DNA of 64,000 nt from DTWD01 sp963662965 (GCA_963662965.1 OY759970.1:1240001-1304000), one strand, 5' to 3'. Positions 32,137-41,187 are shown, numbered from the stretch's first letter. Made by a program: numbers and translations. Notes: generated by a model from the letters alone, not told the origin.

Positions 32137-32346
32137 CCCGCCCCTCGACAAGCTCAAGACGTCCCGAGTTCATCGAGGGACGCGAGTGACCGCCCCACAC
32201 CGTTCGCTCGCGCCTGGTGGGGACCAGCCAGAAGGTGGAACATAGCGATCAGGGCGCGCACCTGCGCGCCCCCGCGGGAACGGAGCGGGGCATTGGGGCC
32301 CCCGCGAGTGACCGCGACGGGGTGCGGGGCAGTCAGCCCCGTCTAA
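32137..32346 (+). repeat. family B repeat, copy B4 (two partial copies)
   Basis: Left part (about 32137-32200) has the CCCCTCGACAAGCTCAAGAC and GTTCATCGAGGGACGCGAGTG blocks. Unmatched bases follow, then a near-complete copy (32250-32346) with the GCGCGCACCTGCGCGCCCC box, GGGGCCCCCGCGAGTG and the core GACGGGGTGCGGGGCAGTC plus AGCCCCGTCTAA. It ends 2 bp before the folC ATG. Confidence 0.8.
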
Positions 32347-32348
32347 AT

Positions 32349-33638
32349 ATGAACCCGGTTGAGTACCTCTTCAGCCTCGAGCGGTTCGGTGTCAAGCTTG
32401 GCCTCGACACGATCCGGACTCTGCGGACGGCGTTGGGGCACCCGGACCGGCGCTTTCGATCGATCCTCATCGCAGGCACGAACGGCAAAGGATCGGTTGC
32501 CGCCATGGTTGAACGCGGGCTCCGCGCGGCGGGCTACCGAACCGGTCTGTTTACCTCCCCGCATCTGGTCAATGTCACCGAACGATTCGCGCTCGACGGG
32601 CGCAGCGTCGATCCCACGACGCTGGCCGTTGCGGCCGGCCACATTCGTGAAACCATCGAAGCCCTTCGGCGTGACGGCACGCTCGAACACCCCCCGACGT
32701 TCTTCGAGGCGACAACGGCGCTCGCGCTCTCGCTCTTTGCACGCCACTCGGTCGACGTCGCGGTGCTCGAGGTCGGGATGGGCGGTCGGTTCGACGCCAC
32801 GAACGTCGTCACACCGGTCGGCGTCGCGATTCCGTCGATCGATATCGATCACCAGCAGTATCTCGGCGCAACGCTCGCCCAGATCGCGTTCGAGAAAGCC
32901 GGCGTCATCAAGCCGAATAGCGTCGTCGTCACGGCCGAGTCGAAGCGCGAGCCACGCGACGTACTGCGTGCGGCGTGCGCCGCCCACCACGCCCGCCTCG
33001 TAGCGGCCGACACCGACGTCGATATCCGATGGCGGGCCGAGGAGGGAACGACGCTCATCGACGAGATGGAGACGCCACACCGACACTACGGCCCGATGAC
33101 CCTCTCGCTGCGCGGCCGACACCAGCTTGGTAATGCCGCGGTCGCCGTCCGGCTCCTGGAAGAGTTGACGACGGCAGGAATCGAGGTGCCCGCCGCGGCG
33201 ATCGTTGAGGCCCTGACCGACACGCGATGGCCCGGCCGGCTGGAGTGGCTCCCGGTGGAGCCGACCGGCCGCGTCCTCCTCGACCCAGCCCACAACGTCG
33301 CCGCCGCCGTCGCGCTCAAGGAGTACGTGATGGCTTGGCACCCGGCGGGGCTGCCGTTCGTCTTCAGCGCGCTTCGCGACAAGGACGTTCCCGGCATCCT
33401 CCGAGCCCTTGACGCGGCGGTCACCGGAATCGTCTGCACGACAATCGACAGCCCGCGCGCGCAGCCACTCGGGGATCTCGTCAGAGCCGCGCGCGAAACG
33501 CGGCCTGACCTGACGGTGCACGGCGTCGCCGAGCCGAGGGCCGCCCTGGCGGCAGCCTGGCGCGAGGGTCCGGCGGCCGTCGCCGCGGGGTCGGTCTTCC
33601 TGGTGGGCCAGATCATGCGCGAGCTGGGTAGGGCTTGA
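32349..33638 (+). CDS. folC: folylpolyglutamate synthase / dihydrofolate synthase
   Basis: Mur-ligase-like ATP-dependent ligase (429 aa) that adds glutamate to folates and probably also makes dihydrofolate. The P-loop GTNGKGSVAAM (about residues 43-53), SPHLVNVTERF, the block FFEATTALALSLFA, EVGMGGRFDATNVV, SIDIDHQQYLG and LLDPAHNVAAA are typical. ATG 32349 gives the standard start (MNPVEYLFSLERFG); in-frame residues upstream are translated repeat. No Shine-Dalgarno site is visible; the only upstream sequence is the end of repeat B4. Combined DHFS activity is the bacterial norm, not shown here. Confidence 0.94.
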   Translation: MNPVEYLFSLERFGVKLGLDTIRTLRTALGHPDRRFRSILIAGTNGKGSVAAMVERGLRAAGYRTGLFTSPHLVNVTERFALDGRSVDPTTLAVAAGHIRETIEALRRDGTLEHPPTFFEATTALALSLFARHSVDVAVLEVGMGGRFDATNVVTPVGVAIPSIDIDHQQYLGATLAQIAFEKAGVIKPNSVVVTAESKREPRDVLRAACAAHHARLVAADTDVDIRWRAEEGTTLIDEMETPHRHYGPMTLSLRGRHQLGNAAVAVRLLEELTTAGIEVPAAAIVEALTDTRWPGRLEWLPVEPTGRVLLDPAHNVAAAVALKEYVMAWHPAGLPFVFSALRDKDVPGILRALDAAVTGIVCTTIDSPRAQPLGDLVRAARETRPDLTVHGVAEPRAALAAAWREGPAAVAAGSVFLVGQIMRELGRA

Positions 33639-33728
33639 TCAGACCGGGGGAATATCGCCCTCGATCACACGATTGAATCGCGGGCGCTTCCCCCAGACCC
33701 CCTGGCTCCCTCGTTAGTGGGGCCCCGA
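33639..33728 (-). repeat. family C intergenic repeat, copy C1 (inverted)
   Basis: Begins at the base after the folC stop codon with TCAGACCGGGGGAATATCGC and then CCTCGAT. It continues with GCGCTTCCCCCAGACCCCCT and GGGGCCCC on the reverse strand of the C consensus. Confidence 0.75.
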
Positions 33729-33764
33729 TGCCCCCCACGCCGGGGCCCGTCGCCGCTCCCGGCC

Positions 33765-33860
33765 AGGGCGGCGCACAGCGCGCCCCCGCGGGCACGGAGT
33801 GGGGCGAAGGGGTCCCCGCGAGTGCCCGCGACGGGGTCCGGGGCAGTCAGCCCCGTCTAA
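33765..33860 (+). repeat. family B repeat, copy B5
   Basis: Intact copy: GCACAGCGCGCCCCCGCGGG, CACGGAGTGGGGCGAAGGGG, TCCCCGCGAGTGCCCGCGAC, GGGGTCCGGGGCAGTC and AGCCCCGTCTAA. It lies 23 bp before the lptD ATG. Sequence just to its left (33715-33765) resembles the D module. Confidence 0.85.
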
Positions 33861-33883
33861 TAACAGATAAAATTAAACTTCGG

Positions 33884-36232
33884 ATGCCTTCTTGCCTAGG
33901 AGCCAGTGGCGGACTCCTCCTGGTACCGCTGGCGCTTGTGCTGCTGCCCGAAGCTGCCGAGGCCCAGCTATTCCCAAGCCTTCCGTTCGACTCTCGGCAG
34001 TTTCGAATCGAGCAACTGACCGAGACGCACCTCCGTCTGATTGACGAAGTCGAGATCGACGGTGACACGTTCCAGTTCTATGCCGACCAGGTCGACATCT
34101 ACGTCGACGCCACGGAGATCCTGGCGGGCGACGTCACCTTCTCGTTGGTGGCGACCGGTAACGTCGTCTTCGTGTCGGCGGAAACGCGGATCGCAGCCGA
34201 ACGGGTCGAGTTCAAGACCTCCGACCAGTCGGCCGTTTTCTACAACGCGAACGGCTCGATCAACATGGGCGACGAGGTCGACCGAAGCATGTTCGGCACG
34301 CAGGAGCCCGACTTGCTGTTCTACGGCGAGAAGATAGAACGGGTCGGACCACGCACCTATCGTCTCACCAAGGGCGCGTTCACCAGCTGCGTTCAGCCGA
34401 CGCCACGCTGGCAGGTCACCGCATCGACGTTGACGATCAACCTCGACGAGCACATTGTGCTCCGGAACTCGGTCATCAAGGTCAAGAATGTGCCGGTGTT
34501 CTATCTCCCGGCCATGTACTACCCGATTACGCCCGACGGTCGCGCGACCGGCTTTCTCATGCCGACCTATGGCGCGTCGAGCTACCGCGGCACCAGCCTG
34601 AGCAACGCCTTCTTCTGGGCGATCACCGGCAGTCAAGATGCCACGGCCTTTCACGACTGGTTCTCGCAAACCGGTCAAGGCTTTGGCGGGGAGTACCGCT
34701 ACACGCGCGGCGGTGGCTCTCAGGGTCAAGTCCGCACCTATTTTCTCAACGAGCACGAAGCTGAGATCTCATCAGGCGGTGGCACGACGGTGCTCCCGGC
34801 GCGACAAAGCAACGATATCAGGGGGCTCGCGACCCAGCGGATCGGATCGGCCTGGACCGCGCGCGGACAGATCAACTACTTCTCCGACATCACCGTTCAG
34901 CAGACCTATAACCAAAACATCTTCCAAGCGTCGAACCGGCAACGTAGCTTCTCCGGGAACCTGACCGGCCGTCTTGGCAGCTACCAGCTGAGCAGCACCT
35001 ACGCCGCGAACGAGACCTTCTTTGGCGATACGCAATCGACGCTCAATGGCGGGGGACCGCGTATCGGGTTGGCGCAAGGCAAGACCGAGCTTCGGGGAAC
35101 GCCGATGTACTACTCGTTCAATGCCGAGTACGTGCGGCTGCTCCGCGTCTCGCGATTCTTCCGGGACGACGGCGACTTCGAGATCGATTCTGGACTCAAC
35201 CGGATGGACTTCAATCCGGTGCTTCAGATTCCGTTCACCAAGTGGCCGTTCCTGACCATCGACTCGAGCGTGCAGTGGCGCGGCACCTACTGGGACGAGA
35301 GTCTCGACACCGAGGCAAGTCCGGTCGAGCAGATCCAAGCCGGTATCGGTCGATCGTTCTTGGATCTCGGCAGTCGGGCAACCGGACCGTCGTTCGTCAA
35401 AATCTGGGACACGCCCAACAGCGGTTACTCGGAACGGATGAAGCACGTCATCGAGCCATGGGTCTCGATTCGGCGCGTCAGCGCGATCGACAACTTCGAC
35501 CAAGTCGTCCGGCTCGAAGGGATCGACTCGATCGTCGGCAACGTCACCCAAGTCGCGTTCGGACTTGATAACCGGATCTACGCCAAGCGGTTCGAAGGTG
35601 GACCAGAGTCGGTCTCACGAGAGATCGTCGCCGTGTCTCTGACGCAGAGCTATTACAGCGACGCGAACGCGGCCGAGTTCGACCGCACCTTTCGCACCAG
35701 CTTCAATCGGACGCCTCCCACCAACTTCTCGCCAGTGTCGCTAATCGTTCGAACCGAACCGACGCGTGGGATCGGCGGCACCCTCAGAACGGAGGTCGAT
35801 TCGACCCACAAGGCATTGCGGACGATTGCGGCGGAGGGAAGCTATGAGCTTGGTGGCTGGCTCGAGACGCGTGGCGGCTGGAGCCAGCGCCGGTTTATCG
35901 AGAATCTTCCCGGCTTCAACGACAAATCGCGCCTCGATCACTACCTCAACTCATACACCGCTATCCGAAACCGTGATAACACGGTGGGCGGGATTTACAC
36001 CTTCAACTACGACGTCCTCCGCAGCCGGTACTTGTTCCGACGGTTCATCGTCTACTACAACGCGCAGTGCTGCGGTGTCAGTTTGGAATATCAAATGTTC
36101 AACTTCGAGGGTCTGGGGCGCCGTGCGCCGGTCCCGCGAGACCGCCGCATCAATTTCTCATTCACGATGGCAGGACTCGGCACGTTCGCCAATGTCTTTG
36201 GGGCCTTCGGCGGCGGAGGTGGCGGTTATTAG
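33884..36232 (+). CDS. lptD: LPS-assembly protein LptD-like outer-membrane barrel
   Basis: 782 aa outer-membrane protein that would insert lipopolysaccharide into the outer leaflet. The signal peptide is LLLVPLALVLLPEAAEAQ, cleaved after AEA. An OstA-like N-terminal beta-jellyroll domain follows (GDTFQFYADQVDIYVDATEI; VVFVSAETRIAAERVEFKTS) with repeats of the LptA type. The long LptD barrel includes the block CVQPTPRWQVTASTLTIN and the strand-rich C-terminus up to the terminal aromatic (GGGGGY). ATG 33884 is the first start that gives a signal peptide; the in-frame upstream stretch is repeat B5. An AT-rich TAAAAT is 11-12 bases before the ATG. Confidence 0.9.
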   Translation: MPSCLGASGGLLLVPLALVLLPEAAEAQLFPSLPFDSRQFRIEQLTETHLRLIDEVEIDGDTFQFYADQVDIYVDATEILAGDVTFSLVATGNVVFVSAETRIAAERVEFKTSDQSAVFYNANGSINMGDEVDRSMFGTQEPDLLFYGEKIERVGPRTYRLTKGAFTSCVQPTPRWQVTASTLTINLDEHIVLRNSVIKVKNVPVFYLPAMYYPITPDGRATGFLMPTYGASSYRGTSLSNAFFWAITGSQDATAFHDWFSQTGQGFGGEYRYTRGGGSQGQVRTYFLNEHEAEISSGGGTTVLPARQSNDIRGLATQRIGSAWTARGQINYFSDITVQQTYNQNIFQASNRQRSFSGNLTGRLGSYQLSSTYAANETFFGDTQSTLNGGGPRIGLAQGKTELRGTPMYYSFNAEYVRLLRVSRFFRDDGDFEIDSGLNRMDFNPVLQIPFTKWPFLTIDSSVQWRGTYWDESLDTEASPVEQIQAGIGRSFLDLGSRATGPSFVKIWDTPNSGYSERMKHVIEPWVSIRRVSAIDNFDQVVRLEGIDSIVGNVTQVAFGLDNRIYAKRFEGGPESVSREIVAVSLTQSYYSDANAAEFDRTFRTSFNRTPPTNFSPVSLIVRTEPTRGIGGTLRTEVDSTHKALRTIAAEGSYELGGWLETRGGWSQRRFIENLPGFNDKSRLDHYLNSYTAIRNRDNTVGGIYTFNYDVLRSRYLFRRFIVYYNAQCCGVSLEYQMFNFEGLGRRAPVPRDRRINFSFTMAGLGTFANVFGAFGGGGGGY

Positions 36233-36269
36233 ATTCAGACGGGACCTGCGGCCCCGTCAGGAGTTGGAC

Positions 36270-36373
36270 CGGAGTGGGGCTTTCGGGGTCCCCGCAAGAG
36301 AGCGAGCGAGGGGGTCTGGGGGCAACGCCCGAGACTTGCGCGTGAGATCGAGGGCGATATTCCCTCAGTCTGA
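36270..36373 (+). repeat. family C intergenic repeat, copy C2
   Basis: GGAGTGGGGCTTTCGGGGTC, CGAGCGAGGGGGTCTGGGGG, a variable segment, then GAGGGCGATATTCCCTCAGT ending in GTCTGA. A decayed B-type end module (ATTCAGACGGGACCTGCGGC) precedes it, starting three bases after the lptD stop. Confidence 0.8.
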
Positions 36374-36378
36374 ACTTG

Positions 36379-36420
36379 GATGAACAACGCCGCTAGGCGG
36401 GATGCAGCGCCGGCCGAGTG
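36379..36420 (+). repeat. family A right-half fragment, copy A5
   Basis: GAACAACGCCGCTAGGCGGG followed by ATGCAGCGCCGGCCGA matches the right interior of A1 and A2. No matching left half or terminal arms are seen, so it looks like a solo remnant next to C2. Confidence 0.6.
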
Positions 36421-36447
36421 GCACAGCATTTCGCGCGTAGGACACTC

Positions 36448-37410
36448 GTGTCGGGGGTGATTCTCGTCACCGGAGCGGCCGGATTCGTCGGGCGCCATCT
36501 CACTGCGTTGCTGCTATCCGGCACCCCGACACCGACTGTTGTCGGATGGCGACGGCCGCGGTCGAATCGGACACACGCGCCCCGCCCCACGGCCACGAAC
36601 GCGGGGGTCACGTGGCGTGAAGTCGACCTGCTCGACCGCGATGCCGTAGCGGAGGCTGTGGCTGAGACCCGGCCCTCGGAAGTGTTCCATTGCGCGGGGG
36701 TCGCGAACGTCGCGGGTTCGTGGGACAACGTCGTCGGCACCCTCGAGGTCAACGTGCTCGGCACGCGGCACGTCATGTACGGGCTGCGCCGCGCGCGTCT
36801 CGACGCGCGCGTCCTGGTGCCCGGCTCCGCGCTGGTCTATCGACCCAAGCGCGGCGCGCTGACAGAAGCAGATCCGGTCGGGCCGGTCAGCCCATACGGC
36901 GTCAGCAAGCTCGCCCAGGAGATGCAGGCTAGTTGGCTCGCGTCGGAGAAACAGAAGGTCGTACTCACCAGGTCGTTCACCCACATAGGGCCTGGACAGG
37001 ATCTCTCGTATGCCGCTTCAAGTTTCGCGCATCAGATCGCCCGCATCGAGCTCGGTCGAGCGAAGTCAATCATGGACGTCGGACTGCTCGACGCGTATCG
37101 CGATCTCATGGACGTCCGAGACACCGTTGCCGCGTACCGAGCGCTGATGAACCGAGGTGCCGCCGGCAGGATCTACAACGTCTGCTCCGGCCGCACCTAT
37201 CGGATGCGCGATATCGTCGTCGGACTCCTCAAGCTCGCGCGCGTGCCGATTCAGATACGGCTCGACCCCGAACGGGTGCGGCCAAACGACTATCCGGAGC
37301 TGTGCGGCGACCGTTCGCTGATTACGAAGGACGTCGGCTGGAAACCGCAGATCGACCTCGACCAGACGCTGGGCGACATCCTCAATTACTGGCGCGAGAG
37401 CATTACTTAG
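36448..37410 (+). CDS. NAD-dependent epimerase/dehydratase, GDP-4-keto-6-deoxymannose reductase-like
   Basis: Extended short-chain dehydrogenase (320 aa). The Rossmann motif ILVTGAAGFVGRHL opens the protein. The catalytic Tyr/Lys are in SPYGVSKLAQEMQ and the preceding serine in VPGSALVYRP. The substrate-binding block TRSFTHIGPGQ and the C-terminal RPNDYPELCGDRSLITKDVG resemble Rmd/GMD-type GDP-sugar reductases; other nucleotide sugars are possible. The start is uncertain: GTG 36448, with GTG 36457 and GTG 36418 as alternatives; 36418 would lie in the A5 fragment. No other sugar-nucleotide genes adjoin it. Confidence 0.82.
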   Translation: MSGVILVTGAAGFVGRHLTALLLSGTPTPTVVGWRRPRSNRTHAPRPTATNAGVTWREVDLLDRDAVAEAVAETRPSEVFHCAGVANVAGSWDNVVGTLEVNVLGTRHVMYGLRRARLDARVLVPGSALVYRPKRGALTEADPVGPVSPYGVSKLAQEMQASWLASEKQKVVLTRSFTHIGPGQDLSYAASSFAHQIARIELGRAKSIMDVGLLDAYRDLMDVRDTVAAYRALMNRGAAGRIYNVCSGRTYRMRDIVVGLLKLARVPIQIRLDPERVRPNDYPELCGDRSLITKDVGWKPQIDLDQTLGDILNYWRESIT

Positions 37411-37424
37411 ACGGCGTCTTGATT

Positions 37425-37490
37425 TAGACGGGGCTGACTGCCCCGAACCCCGTCGCGGCCGCGGGGCGCGCACGTGCGCGCCCTGATCGT
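37425..37490 (-). repeat. family B repeat, copy B6 (inverted)
   Basis: TTAGACGGGGCTGACTGCCC then CGAACCCCGTCGCGG, then GGGGCGCGCACGTGCGCGCC. The central boxes are missing, so it is a shortened copy. It starts 15 bp after the stop of the reductase gene. Confidence 0.8.
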
Positions 37491-37521
37491 ACCGAGCACG
37501 ACCTGGCTGCCCCCACTACAC

Positions 37522-37634
37522 GCGAGCGAACGGAGCGGGACTTTCGGGGTCCCCGCGAGTGAGCGAGCGAGGGGGTCTGGGGGAAGCGCCAGGGTTGCCG
37601 CCATGTGTGCGAGGGCGATATTCCCCTAGTCTGA
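37522..37634 (+). repeat. family C intergenic repeat, copy C3
   Basis: GCGAGCGAACGGAGCGGGAC, TTTCGGGGTCCCCGCGAGTG, GCGAGGGGGTCTGGGGGAAG, a variable stretch, GAGGGCGATATTCCCCTA and GTCTGA. Closely matches C2 and C4. Confidence 0.85.
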
Positions 37635-37644
37635 TCATGGACTG

Positions 37645-37705
37645 CCCCGCACCCAGCCGCCGGAGCTAGCCGGGGCCCAACGCCCGGCACCGCTCCGGCG
37701 AGGGC
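37645..37705 (+). repeat. D module
   Basis: GCCGCCGGAGCTAGCCGGGG, CCCAACGCCCGGCACCGCTC, CGGCGAGGGCGCG. The same series occurs at 21285-21340 and, weaker, near 33725-33770. It appears only next to B or C copies. Confidence 0.5.
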
Positions 37706-37751
37706 GCGAAAGCCAGCAGGGCAGACGAACAAAACACGAATATCTGCTGGC

Positions 37752-38795
37752 ATGCACGACGACGCGACGCTCTTCGATCTCGGGAGACGCCCGACAACCC
37801 GCGAGGTCGCCGACGCGGTCCGGACGGCCGGGCTCGGCGGTCTTCCAAGCGCCGTCCGGCGTGGTGACGACGTTCTGTATCAAGAGGTGGTCTGTCGCAC
37901 CGCGCTCAACCGTGTCGAGGACATGCTGTTTCGCTGGACCCTGAATCCGTATCGCGGGTGCACTCACGGCTGCCACTTCTGCTTCGCGCGGAGATATCAG
38001 GCGCAGCTCGAACTGGGGCCCGGCGATAAGTTCTCGTCAGTGGTCCTCGTCAAAACGAACTTCGCCGATGTGCTGGCGGACGAGCTACGACGGCCAGGCT
38101 GGAACCCGCAGAATGACGCAATCGCGCTCGGCACCGCAACCGACCCCTATCAGCCGATCGAAGGCCGTTACCGGCTCACGCGACGAGCGCTGTCGGCGCT
38201 GATTGCGCATCCAACTCCGCTCGGGATCATCACGCGAGGCCCGCTGGCGGTCCGCGATATCGACCTCCTCGCCGAGCTCTCGCGGCTGACGCGTTGCACC
38301 GTAACGTTTAGCATTCCGACGGTGGACGACGTCGCCTGGCGACGGCTCGAGCCAGGCACCGCACACCCGCTGCAACGACTTCGCGCCGTTCGTCAACTGT
38401 GTCGGGCCGGAGTCGACGCCGGAGTGCTCATGGCGCCGATTGACCCTGGGATCAGCTCGCACCCAGCCATCCTCGACCGCACCATCCGCGCCATTCAGGA
38501 CCACGGCGCAGCCTTCGTCGGCGCGCTTCTGCTGTACCTCGACGGAGCCACTCGCGAGCACTTCTTCGGTTTCCTCGGTCGGGCGTATCCACACCTCGTT
38601 GAACGGCACGGTCGCCTCTACGCTGACAAGCACCCGTCGGCGTCATACCACGAACGATTCCGCGCCGTCATGGGAGCGCTGCAGGCGAAGTACGACATCC
38701 GCACGCGGGCCGATTCCGGCGAACGCGAACAGGGAGTCACGCCATCACGGCCGGCCGCACACCAGCAGCAGTTGCGACTTGGTGAGGTGGCATGA
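37752..38795 (+). CDS. radical SAM protein, SplB/Rv2578c-like
   Basis: 347 aa with the iron-sulfur site NPYRGCTHGCHFCFAR, a CX3CX2C cluster motif (about residues 69-84). Further blocks KTNFADVLADELRR, ALGTATDPYQPIEGRYRLTR and the C-terminal SASYHERFRAVMGAL match the Rv2578c-type radical SAM family related to spore photoproduct lyase. The reaction is unknown for most members. SplB-like DNA repair is not implied, since this is not a spore former by any sign here. The last bases overlap the start of the next gene by four (ATGA). Confidence 0.85.
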   Translation: MHDDATLFDLGRRPTTREVADAVRTAGLGGLPSAVRRGDDVLYQEVVCRTALNRVEDMLFRWTLNPYRGCTHGCHFCFARRYQAQLELGPGDKFSSVVLVKTNFADVLADELRRPGWNPQNDAIALGTATDPYQPIEGRYRLTRRALSALIAHPTPLGIITRGPLAVRDIDLLAELSRLTRCTVTFSIPTVDDVAWRRLEPGTAHPLQRLRAVRQLCRAGVDAGVLMAPIDPGISSHPAILDRTIRAIQDHGAAFVGALLLYLDGATREHFFGFLGRAYPHLVERHGRLYADKHPSASYHERFRAVMGALQAKYDIRTRADSGEREQGVTPSRPAAHQQQLRLGEVA

Positions 38796-39346
38796 GGCAT
38801 AATACGAGGGTGAGAACGGCGTGCTGGTCGTTGATCGGAGCCCTGTTCCTGACCACCGTGTCGCACCAAGCTGCGGCACAACCTCCGCCGGTTCCCCGGC
38901 CGTTCCCGGCACCGTCGTCCGCCCGCCGGCCACCGCCAGTACAGTTACCGGAGTCGACGGCGCCGGCTGCCGACGGCGTGCCGACCGAGGAGAGTATCGG
39001 CGTGCCGCTCTATCCAAACGCCCACTACCTCGACACGTTCGACGCGGGCCGCGGACAGACGTTCCACTTGTTTGGGACGAACGCGACGTTCCAGGAGATG
39101 GTCCGCTACTACTCGGTGGTGCTCGATGAAGGTGGCGACCGCGTGTTTGATGCGCCCGCCACTCATCAGTTCGACACCTCGCGCTTCCGTGACGAGCGGA
39201 TGAGCTACCGGCCGAGCGTGACGATCAAGGATTACACCTGGAACGGCGCCGAGGGCTACCTCAACCCGATACCGGGCGCCGACCCCCCGCGGTATCGGAC
39301 GATCATCCAGATCGCGACGCCGCCGCCCGGCGAAGCAGACCGCTAG
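38792..39346 (+). CDS. hypothetical secreted protein
   Basis: 184 aa, unknown. A signal peptide is clear: RTACWSLIGALFLTTVSHQA, cleaved near AAA-Q. A proline-rich segment follows, then a compact domain (IGVPLYPNAHYLDTFDAGRG; TFHLFGTNATFQEMVRYYSV), which may be a small alpha/beta periplasmic domain. It overlaps the radical SAM gene by four bases, so they are co-expressed. An inner GTG 38810, preceded by CATAAT, could be a separate start with a nearly leaderless mRNA. No function is proposed. Confidence 0.7.
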   Translation: MRHNTRVRTACWSLIGALFLTTVSHQAAAQPPPVPRPFPAPSSARRPPPVQLPESTAPAADGVPTEESIGVPLYPNAHYLDTFDAGRGQTFHLFGTNATFQEMVRYYSVVLDEGGDRVFDAPATHQFDTSRFRDERMSYRPSVTIKDYTWNGAEGYLNPIPGADPPRYRTIIQIATPPPGEADR

Positions 39347-39405
39347 AGCCCGTGGGCTCCTAATCTTAAGATCCCGATTCGCGCCATCCGACCACCAGCC
39401 CAGGG

Positions 39406-41121
39406 CTACTTGCTCGAGACGTAGATGTCGCGGTCCTTGCGGTTGAGGAATTCGGCCGACTTCTCGTCTAGCCCAATCTGCACCGCCCGATCGGCATCGA
39501 CGCCGCGGCCGGCCGCGAAGTCACGAATCTGCTGCGTGATCTCCATGCTGCAGAACTTCGGACCGCACATCGAGCAGAAGTGGGCCGCCTTCGCGCCATC
39601 GGCCGGTAACGTTTCGTCGTGGTAGGCACGCGCGGTAACCGGATCCAGGGCCAGGTTGAATTGGTCCTCCCAACGAAACTCGAAACGGGCTTTCGACAAC
39701 GCGTCGTCCCACACCTGTGCCCGCGGGTGTCCCTTGGCGAGATCGGCGGCATGCGCGGCGATCTTGTACGCAATCACACCAGCCTTGACATCATCGCGAT
39801 TCGGCAGCCCGAGGTGCTCCTTCGGTGTGACGTAGCACAACATCGCCGTGCCGTACCACCCGATCATGGCCGCGCCAATCGCTGACGTGACATGGTCGTA
39901 CCCGGGCGCGATGTCCGTGGTCAGCGGTCCGAGCGTGTAGAACGGCGCCTCGTCGCACCATTCGAGCTGGTGCTCCATGTTTTCCTTGATGAGGTGCATT
40001 GGCACGTGACCAGGCCCCTCGTTCATCACCTGGACGTCGTGCTCCCACGCGATGCGCGTCAACCCGCCTTGCGTCTTGAGCTCCGCGAACTGGGCCTCGT
40101 CGTTGGCATCGGCTATCGACCCCGGTCGGAGTCCGTCACCGAGGGAGAACGACACATCGTACGTCTGCATGATCTCGCAAATTTCGCGGAAGTGTGTGTA
40201 GGTAAAGTTCTCCTGATGATGCGCGAGACACCACTTGGCGTGAATCGAGCCGCCGCGCGACACGATACCGGTCATCCGTGCGGCGGTCATGGGGATGTAT
40301 CGAAGCAGCACGCCGGCGTGAACCGTGAAGTAGTCGACTCCTTGCTCCGCTTGTTCGATCAACGTATCGCGATAGATCTCCCACGTGAGCTCTTCGGGCG
40401 CTCCGCCGACCTTCTCCAGTGCCTGGTAGATCGGTACCGTGCCGATCGGTGCGGGGGAATTGCGAACGATCCACTCGCGGGTCTCGTGAATATCGGGTCC
40501 GGTGGACAGGTCCATGACCGTGTCGGCGCCCCACAGCGTCGCCCAGCGGAGCTTCTCCACCTCCTCGTCGATCGAGGAACTCACGGCCGAGTTGCCGATG
40601 TTCGCGTTGATCTTGACCAGAAAGTTCCGGCCGATCGCCATCGGCTCGAGCTCGGGGTGGTTGATGTTGGCGGGAATGATCGCGCGGCCGCGCGCGACCT
40701 CGGCGCGGACGAATTCCGGGGTGAAGCCCTCGCGGATGGCGACGAACTCCATCTCGGCCGTCACCTGGCCCTTGCGGGCGTAGTGCATCTGCGTCACCGC
40801 CCCGGAGCCGCGGACGACGGTCCGGCCCAGCGACGACAGCATCTGGACGGAACCGCGCCGGCGGTTGGGGGACGGCACCTCCGTGACGTCGCCACGCGAC
40901 ACGATCCACGGCTGCCGCAACGGCGGGAGCCCCGACCGCACGTCGTGATCATGCGGACCGCTCGTGTCATAGACGCGTAGCGGTGGCTCACCATCAGACA
41001 AAGTGATCTCACGCATCGGTACGCTGACGCGTTCACCGGCGACATGCACTTTGCGCGACTTCGGAAATGCCGCGGCAAAATCGGAACGAACGGGGAAAAT
41101 GGAAGAGGTCTGGCTCGACAT
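39406..41121 (-). CDS. thiC: phosphomethylpyrimidine synthase ThiC
   Basis: Radical SAM-type enzyme (571 aa) that turns aminoimidazole ribotide into HMP-phosphate for thiamine. The C-terminal iron-sulfur motif CSMCGPKFCSM (CX2CX4C) is present. So are the core blocks MHYARKGQVTAEMEFVAIRE, MDLSTGPDIHETREWI, HAGVLLRYIPMTAARMTGIV, SRGGSIHAKWCLAHHQENF and EGPGHVPMHLIKENM. ATG 41121 has AGGAG 7 bases upstream. No TPP riboswitch is present in the upstream region, where repeats B7 and A3 lie instead. Other thi genes are not in the window. Confidence 0.96.
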   Translation of the reverse strand: MSSQTSSIFPVRSDFAAAFPKSRKVHVAGERVSVPMREITLSDGEPPLRVYDTSGPHDHDVRSGLPPLRQPWIVSRGDVTEVPSPNRRRGSVQMLSSLGRTVVRGSGAVTQMHYARKGQVTAEMEFVAIREGFTPEFVRAEVARGRAIIPANINHPELEPMAIGRNFLVKINANIGNSAVSSSIDEEVEKLRWATLWGADTVMDLSTGPDIHETREWIVRNSPAPIGTVPIYQALEKVGGAPEELTWEIYRDTLIEQAEQGVDYFTVHAGVLLRYIPMTAARMTGIVSRGGSIHAKWCLAHHQENFTYTHFREICEIMQTYDVSFSLGDGLRPGSIADANDEAQFAELKTQGGLTRIAWEHDVQVMNEGPGHVPMHLIKENMEHQLEWCDEAPFYTLGPLTTDIAPGYDHVTSAIGAAMIGWYGTAMLCYVTPKEHLGLPNRDDVKAGVIAYKIAAHAADLAKGHPRAQVWDDALSKARFEFRWEDQFNLALDPVTARAYHDETLPADGAKAAHFCSMCGPKFCSMEITQQIRDFAAGRGVDADRAVQIGLDEKSAEFLNRKDRDIYVSSK

Positions 41122-41187
41122 AACTCGCTCCTGCTGAATCGCCAGCACTATAGCACGTGCGTTTGCGTTTGGCCGGCTGCGATCGGG

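Noticed and set aside
32217..32348. N-terminal extension of folC
   Set aside because: Translated repeat B4; orthologues begin near MNPVEYLFSLERFG.
33728..33883. N-terminal extension of lptD by 52 residues
   Set aside because: It is repeat B5 in translation and would bury the signal peptide, which must be at the N-terminus.
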